This document shows positions 58,411 to 64,000 of a DNA stretch of 64,000 bases, piece after piece (position 1 is the first letter of the stretch; each line of letters begins with the position of its first letter). The position numbers were made by a program, and so were the translations under genes. A model generated the notes under the pieces. It made no database searches. It was not told the origin of the DNA and was given only the letters and a program-made list of their open reading frames with translations. This DNA is from Kryptolebias marmoratus (Eukaryota; Chordata; Actinopteri; Cyprinodontiformes; Rivulidae), in NCBI RefSeq assembly GCF_001649575.2, contig NC_051431.1, positions 14,964,125-15,028,124 of the forward strand, written 5' to 3'.

Positions 58411-60068
58411 ATAACAACAGGGGTTGGGAAAATATTTGATGAACGAACAACTTCTTTTCATGAGGGGTAAAAGGCCAAGTTCTCTTTCATCTCTATTCTT
58501 GCGTTCTTCTCTTTGGAATTCTTGCGTTTTACTTTTCAGTTTCTCTTCCCCTCCTCCTTGCTGTTCAGTGCTGTCTGCAAAACCTCTCTCCGAGGATCAA
58601 ACACTCCTGTTGTGTTTGTAAATCACTCAGCCGCTTCAGCGCACACTGTCCTTTTGAACCCTTCCTCGTGCCTCTTCTCTAAATTTGGAGACTTAAGGGA
58701 GAAAATAAAAGTCAGACATCACTAAAAAACTATGCAAACAAAACAAACCCAAAACATTCAGGGATTAGAGGCATAGATACACACACACGCGCACGCAACA
58801 CGAGCTTGACTTATTGTCGAGTATTTTTTGATCCACAAAGAGTTCAACCATGCAGAGAAATGATAAGACACAAACTGGGGAGGGTTCAGGAGGGCGGCCG
58901 GCAGGGGAGATACAGGTCAGAGAGTAGCAAGGACAAGTGGGTGTGAGAGTGAAAGTGTGTGAGTGTGTGTGTGAGAGAGAGAGATCAGGGCATGTAGAGA
59001 AGAGCTTTTGGCTTTTCTCTCTGAGGATAAAGCTTGTTCCGGCCTCGTGCAGCTGAATCTCACTGCAGCTCTCTGTCTCTGGTGCTGAATCAGCTGGAGG
59101 GGTCTTCAGTATTTTTATTTTTTTTTTTACAGGATCTTCCTCTTTCCCTTCATCGTTCCTTCCCTCTCCTAAACTTCTCATTTTCTAATCTCTCTGTCTC
59201 TTTGTGCTCTCATATTTCCCCCTTAAGTTAATTCTCTCCCTTTATTCTTTTTACCTCACAGGCTCTATTGTAATGAAGCAACGCAGGCAGAATTAACACA
59301 AATACAGTGAAAGTTTATACAAAAACCACAGGTTTATTATAGGATTGTTTATAACGGGTCTTTTCTGACATATGAATGGATTTCTTCTGATATTTAAAAT
59401 AAAACCCCCACTAACTTGGGTATGGATAAACTTGAATGCACCATTAGGGCAAATGCTTAAACCAGCTGTTCTCACATGAAGCTCCCGAAGCGTTTGTGAA
59501 CTATTATTTTTACAAAATATTATTTTCATCAAACTTATCTGTCTGTTTATCACAAGAGCTCTGTTATGGTGTTAAAAGACACTGTAGTATTCTTAACAGT
59601 GGTATGGAAAGTTTATGGCAAGAAAAAACAAAGAAAAACACGATCTAGTCTATAATCTGTTGGAAATGTAAAGTTTTTATTTTTATTCCAAAATTACAGA
59701 ACCCCAAAAAAGACACTGAAAAGAGAAGCTGAGCATAAATATTTGCTAGGTATTAACCAAACCAAGTGATCTTGACTGCACTGACAAACTTATGGCAACC
59801 TTTCATTTGTCCACCTCTAAATGCTTCTTGTGTTTCAGTTCTTTTTCGCCTCACTGTGATTTTGAAGCGAACGCAGTTATGCACTGCAGTGAAGTTACTA
59901 TATACAAAGATTGAGGGTATAGAAGGACTTTTTTTCTTCCTTAGAGTATAGTTTGAAATTTGTGTACCAATCAGGGTTAAATATTTGACCTCAAGGTAAC
60001 TGAGTGTACCTTTATAAGGACTTGAAAGGTATGTTCCTAATTAATAAAAGGTAATGCTGATAATTTGT
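58411..60068. other. Anonymous stretch with pyrimidine-rich blocks
   Basis: C/T-rich blocks lie at about 58470-58680 and 59110-59260, and GT/GA simple repeats at about 58940-58985. The minus frame 58765-59181 (138 codons) is the complement of these and shows no domain. No gene. Confidence 0.45.
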
Positions 60069-60300
60069 CAAAGTCAAAGTCAGCTTTATTGTCATTTCTG
60101 CAATATATCACAGACATATTGAGAACTGAAATTTCTGTTCTCTCTGGGCTCCCTGGCCACACAAGAAAAAGTGTTTAAGAATTATAGTAACAAAAAGAAC
60201 AAAAGACACAAATGACAAAATTGTAACCAAAATGTGAATAACAAGTTTGAATAGTGCAAATTATAAAAAAAAAAAAAAAAATTTGTAACAGAGTGTAGAT
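60069..60300 (+). repeat. Dispersed teleost repeat starting CAAAGTCAGCTTTATTGTC
   Basis: The opening GTCAAAGTCAAAGTCAGC, followed by TTTATTGTCATTTCTGC and CTGAAATTTCTGTTCTC, is a pattern I recognise from many fish genomes. It is followed by A-rich sequence including about 17 A at 60266-60282. The class of this repeat is not known to me. Confidence 0.5.
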
Positions 60301-60413
60301 TGTAGAGTCTTCTAGACAGTAACCAAGTACTTTCAGTGCAAGGTGGCAATGAACATTCACCCATTGAAATGTTAGGGTACAATGTCAGGAGACTGGTTGT
60401 GTTTGAAGAAGAC

Positions 60414-60426
60414 AAATGTCAAATCA
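60414..60426. repeat. 13-bp target-site duplication, left
   Basis: AAATGTCAAATCA is repeated exactly at 60773-60785. Confidence 0.93.
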
Positions 60427-60772
60427 GGGTGGCACAGTGGCATTGTGGTTAGAGCTGTTGCCTCTCAGCAAGAAGGTTGCAGGATCGCTTCCCGGCCTTT
60501 CTGGTTGGAGTTTGCATGTTCTCCCTGTGCACATGTGGGTTTACTCCGGTTTCCTCCCACAGACCAAAAACATGCATGTTAGGTTAATTGATGACTCTAA
60601 AATTATCCCTAGGTGTGAGTGAGAGCGTGAATGGTTGTTTGTCTCTATGTGGCCCTACGATGGACTTGCGACCTGTCCAGGGTATACCCCGCCTCTCGCA
60701 CAGCTGGGGATAGGCACCAGCTCCCCGCGACCCGGAATGGAGAAGCGGGTAAAGAAAACGGATGGATGGATG
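60427..60772 (+). mobile_element. tRNA-headed SINE with GGAT tail, intact insertion
   Basis: Exact 13-bp direct repeats flank the element, so both ends are fixed. It is 346 bp long and starts GGGTGGCACAGTGG. The head has an A box (TGGCATTGTGG, 60438-60448, 10 of 11) and a B box (GGATCGCTTCC, 60482-60492, 9 of 11) at tRNA-like spacing. The body holds TGCATGTTCTCCCTGTGCAC, TTAGGTTAATTGATGAC, GTCTCTATGTGGCCCTACG, GACCTGTCCAGGGTATACC, and the end AAGAAAACGGATGGATGGATG. Transcription would be by RNA polymerase III. The perfect duplication suggests a young insertion compared with other copies in the window. Short frames inside are not genes. Confidence 0.93.
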
Positions 60773-60785
60773 AAATGTCAAATCA
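60773..60785. repeat. 13-bp target-site duplication, right
   Basis: Exact copy of 60414-60426. Confidence 0.93.
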
Positions 60786-61144
60786 ATCATTTCATGTTTT
60801 TATTTAAAGTATCTTTTACCAAAGATTTATATATTATTTCATTATGAAACAAAATGTGTATGAAATTGTTTTTATTCTCCTAAAATGACTTGATAGCGTG
60901 GTAGTGTTGTGTGCCTTTAAGACAGAAAACCAGGAGTTCAAATCCTGTTCTTTTGTACACAATGGGTGAAAGACAAATAAATGGTGTAGTGCTGACTCAG
61001 ATGTCACCTTGATTAACAAGGCCCATCACAGCTGCTGGGAAACCAGAACATTCTGATAAGAAATTAACAACCAGAACAGTTCCTGTAGGAGCCATGTTGG
61101 CACCCTTTAAAGCGCCTCTTTTTTTAAACCAGTAATTAATGGTA
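60786..61144. other. Anonymous stretch
   Basis: I see nothing I can assign. Confidence 0.5.
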
Positions 61145-61310
61145 CAGTACTGTCACTAGGGGTACAAGACTGTTCTCTAAAAAGTTCAAACTATAAAGGT
61201 ACCAATAAGTACCTATTGTATTGTGAGAGTACACAAACAACACCTTTGAGGGTACCATCCCAGTGACAAGCCTTTGTACTCCTGGAGGTACAACTAGGTA
61301 CTTTTTTTAA
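61145..61310. repeat. GGTAC-rich semi-palindromic repeat
   Basis: GGTAC/GTACC motifs recur (GGTACAGTACTGTCACTAGG, AAAGGTACC, GGGTACCATCCCAGTGAC, GGAGGTACAACTAGGTAC). The left block with CTGTCACTAGG and the right block with CCCAGTGAC are inverted relatives. It resembles small palindromic elements common in fish. A weaker relative may lie at about 59990-60055. Confidence 0.5.
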
Positions 61311-61589
61311 GAGCATGTGTACATATAAACACCCACCTTGCCCTGTTTTTCCACATTCTACATCCGGTTAAGCTCAGGTCCTCTACCAAAAATCTGGGAG
61401 CTTGAGGGTTCTGTGCAGTATCTTAGCTATTCGTAGGCCTGCGCTCTTCTGAACAAGGATCTCTGTCAATATGATGATGCATCCACTTTATGTTTTAAAA
61501 GTGTTTGTGTCTGTATCGATATCGGCGATACTGACCTTTATTTACTTGGTACTGGATCAGAACCAAATCTTCAGTATCACACACCACTA
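61311..61589. other. Anonymous stretch
   Basis: I see nothing I can assign. Confidence 0.5.
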
Positions 61590-61895
61590 CAGTGGAGGCT
61601 GTTGGAGTCCAGTGAATCCAGACTCATCAGCAGGAAATGTTTTTCTAATTTCTTACTGTCCAATTTTGGTGAGCCTGTGCTCCTCTGACCTCTGACATTA
61701 ACAAGGCTCTTTCTTCCACCCAAATGCCACTCACTGGATATTTTCTGTTTTTTGGATCATTCTCTTTAAATCCTAGAGATGGTTGTGTGAAAAAATCTCA
61801 GTAGATGAGCAGTTTCAGAAATACACAGACCAGCCCCTCTGGCACCAAAAACCACGTCACATTCAAAGTCCCTTAAATTGCCTGGAATATACTGC
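61590..61895 (-). pseudogene. Tc1-like transposase fragment (minus, internally deleted)
   Basis: On the minus strand the upper part (about 61895-61685) translates with the N-terminal DNA-binding region of a Tc1-type transposase. It shows NLRDFECDVVFGARGAGL, then an ISETAHLLRF helix-turn-helix-like stretch and TTISRI, with one stop before REWSKK. It continues to SLVNVRGQRS. At about 61683 the sequence jumps to AHQNWTV, which normally lies further along the same protein, just before the catalytic Asp region. The middle is therefore deleted, and further stops follow. No terminal repeats are preserved. Tc1 transposases cut and paste at TA sites; this is a dead fragment. Confidence 0.75.
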
Positions 61896-63824
61896 TTCTT
61901 TATTACCACATGTGCTTGAGCCTTCAGTAGGGGGAAGTAGATGTCATTGATTTCTATATACTGATCATATTACAGAAATTAATGCACATTTTTCCTTGAG
62001 CACTTATTACATGCTTGTCCTTTAGTTTCATGTTCACTAAATCTGTAAAAAAATATATATATATATATATATACTTCAGCTTGTTTTAATGTATAGCCGT
62101 GACATAAACCTGCTGTCTGATTAAAGATCAAGATATTTCCATGAGTAAATGCGACATGTGTTCTTACTTTTTATTCGTATTTATTATTATATGTTTAAAC
62201 TTGTATAATTATAAGGGTTTGATGAAACTTCAGCTTTGGCATTTGCCTTGTTAAATATTTTTTAATTTTAAAAAGTTTTTAGAATTTTGATAAACACAAC
62301 ATTGATTGAACTATGACTATTAGTCTTACTGATGGTAGGAGAGATTCAAAATTTGACCATCTGTTTTTTAGTTCATTGAGTATTTACCCACTTTTATTTC
62401 TTTAGATCTTTTATTTTACCAAACAGATCAGAGTGGGTCGTGACTTATTTATGTTTTAAAAAAGGTTTTGCTGCTTTTTGGATTTTTGGGAAACTGCACT
62501 TATAAATGCTTTATGAAAGAATTGGTATACATATTATTTACTAAAACTGGCTTTGTGACCCTCATTCACTCTCTGCTGGCATACTTCTGTCAAACAGACA
62601 CTTTTTTTCTTACCTGACTGACCTTTAGGCCATATTGTTTATTTTTCAGGTTTGAGAAGATGAAGCAAGCAGTAGGAAATTTCCCCATCTCTATCAATGT
62701 CTGATCTCTGCCCATTCCTCTACATCTGCCTGTCTGGGTATTTTGAATTCCTTCTCCTACTTTCTGTATCTCTTTGCAATCTGTGCTCACGGCCTCACGC
62801 CCACCACCAGCCATGATCCTGAACTATTTTGTGCTCTGGCAGCAGTGCACCCTGTAATTTATCTCATCTCTTGCTAATGAGATAACTATAGAACTCTCAC
62901 ACTTTATAATCCATGAAATCTTGCAGAACCTGGAAAGTGAGCCCAATAATCTGCCTGCTGTGATTGCTGTTTCTCGGGTTTCTGATGGTAGTGTTCATCG
63001 GTGTGGTTACATGCCTCAAAAACTGTGGTTATCTTTGACAAAAACAAAAGTTTATGTCTGCATCTGCAGCATCAATGACTACTAAACAGAGGGGCCTAAT
63101 CATGGAGCTGCTTTGAAGGTAAGACAAGAAAACAGTTTGGTACATCACAGTAGGTATAACTACACCATTAATTTTCACTTATATTGGTTGTTTTGATTCA
63201 TCTTATTTTTTAAGAATATTGGCATGTATTTTGCAAATTGCACACTTACTATTTTTGAAGTTTTAACAGTAAATGAGATCAGTATTCAACAGTTTTTTTT
63301 GTTTTTTTGTTTTTTTTATTGTTTAAGACTGTGGTTCCCACCGTTACCTCTTAATGACAAGCCATGACCCACGTCGAGGAAAACTTTCAATTTCTCAAAT
63401 TTATTGAATGAAAAAAAATGGTGCAGTTTGAACCTGAGATAGTAGGAGAGAATATGACAGTACGCCAAAACACACACGCACAAAACAAGTTTAATGATAA
63501 ACTTAAAATGACCAGCAATATTTTCTTTTATGCTCAATTAGCTCCATGAAAGAAAACAAAAACTAACTCAGTGCATTCATGCAAAAACGTGAAAGTCTTA
63601 CCACTTAAAAGTACTTTTTCTTTTTTTTAAAGTAGCTTTATAGCTGAAAATTGTTCAGTCCTCATGTTGTTCAATCAATGTTGATTTTTTTTTTTTTGTT
63701 CCTTAATCCTTTTTTCCCCAGGCAAAGACCCACAGCCCAATGAAAAAGGGGCAGCGACCCACTTTTGCAGAGTAAAGCGAGTAGGACAGCACCAGAGTGA
63801 GAAAATATGGTCAATTTGTCCTCT
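61896..63824. other. Anonymous AT-rich stretch
   Basis: A TA run lies at about 62051-62073, and T-rich low complexity at about 63291-63325 and 63685-63700. No gene or recognisable repeat. Confidence 0.5.
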
Positions 63825-64000
63825 AGCCTATAGCAGCATAACTAAGGGATAGCTCAGGAAACCCAAGCCAACCCAAACTATAGGATTTATCAAACAAGAA
63901 AGTCTTAAGCCTCGTCCTAAAAGTAGACAGGGTGGCAGTCTCATGGACAGAAACTGAAAGTTGGCTCCACAAAAGAGGAACCTGATAACTAAAAGCTCTG
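63825..64000 (+). repeat. Teleost dispersed repeat running off the right edge
   Basis: ATAGCAGCATAACTAAGGGA, then AACTATAGGATTTATCAAA, GTCTTAAGCCTCGTCCTAAA, AGTAGACAGGGTGGCAGTC and TTGGCTCCACAAAAGAGG form an ordered series that I recognise from many fish genomes. The repeat evidently continues past 64000. The class is unknown to me. Confidence 0.6.

Noticed and set aside
58765..59181. 138-codon minus-strand frame
   Set aside because: It is the complement of pyrimidine-rich sequence plus GT/GA repeats, with no domain or signal.
1..64000. CRISPR array, prokaryotic operon or phage-like gene cluster
   Set aside because: No regularly spaced identical repeats, no closely packed frames and no ribosome binding sites. 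Sequence character and repeats are those of a fish genome.

Overview
The window looks like a gene-poor stretch of a ray-finned (teleost) fish genome, either a gene desert or the inside of a very long intron. The reasons are its AT-rich composition, the near absence of long open frames (the longest is in a retrotransposon), and a repeat set typical of teleosts. That set comprises a Ty3/gypsy element, tRNA-headed SINEs with GGAT tails, Tc1/mariner and hAT remnants, LINE tails and CA/GT microsatellites. I cannot name the species. No host protein-coding gene, rRNA or functional tRNA could be supported. Three short exon-like signals are listed as candidates only.

Layout. At 1-2160 lies the 3' half of a decayed Ty3/gypsy retrotransposon on the + strand: the end of reverse transcriptase, RNase H, integrase and an LTR remnant. 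It runs off the left edge. It abuts the inner part of a long-inverted-repeat element (to about 2740), which suggests a nested insertion. From 2.7 to 28 kb the sequence is mostly anonymous AT-rich DNA with scattered repeats: SINEs at 9.7 and 11.8 kb, a Tc1/mariner-type end at 11.2 kb, a MITE at 14.4 kb, two more copies of the long-inverted-repeat family at 16.0 and 18.7 kb, pentamer arrays at 8.1 and 23.3 kb, and pyrimidine-rich blocks at 25-27 kb. From 28 to 64 kb repeats are denser: two copies of a repeat carrying nuclear-receptor-type half sites (28.4 and 54.2 kb), a hAT-type MITE at 42.3 kb, a tRNA-SINE at 43.3 kb, a second decayed gypsy fragment on the minus strand at 49.2-49.8 kb, LINE remnants at 55.4 and 56.9 kb, a SINE with a perfect 13-bp target duplication at 60.4 kb, and a decayed Tc1-like transposase at 61.6 kb.

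The dominant theme is one diverged dispersed repeat, called family A here. It occurs at about eleven places on both strands, covers roughly 4.9 kb (about 8 % of the window), and carries internal units of about 250-300 bp in varying number between recurrent ends.

No gene network can be inferred. The elements are independent insertions, and the informative content is their nesting, target duplications and shared ends. Family assignments rest on recognising sequence by eye, not on a database search.
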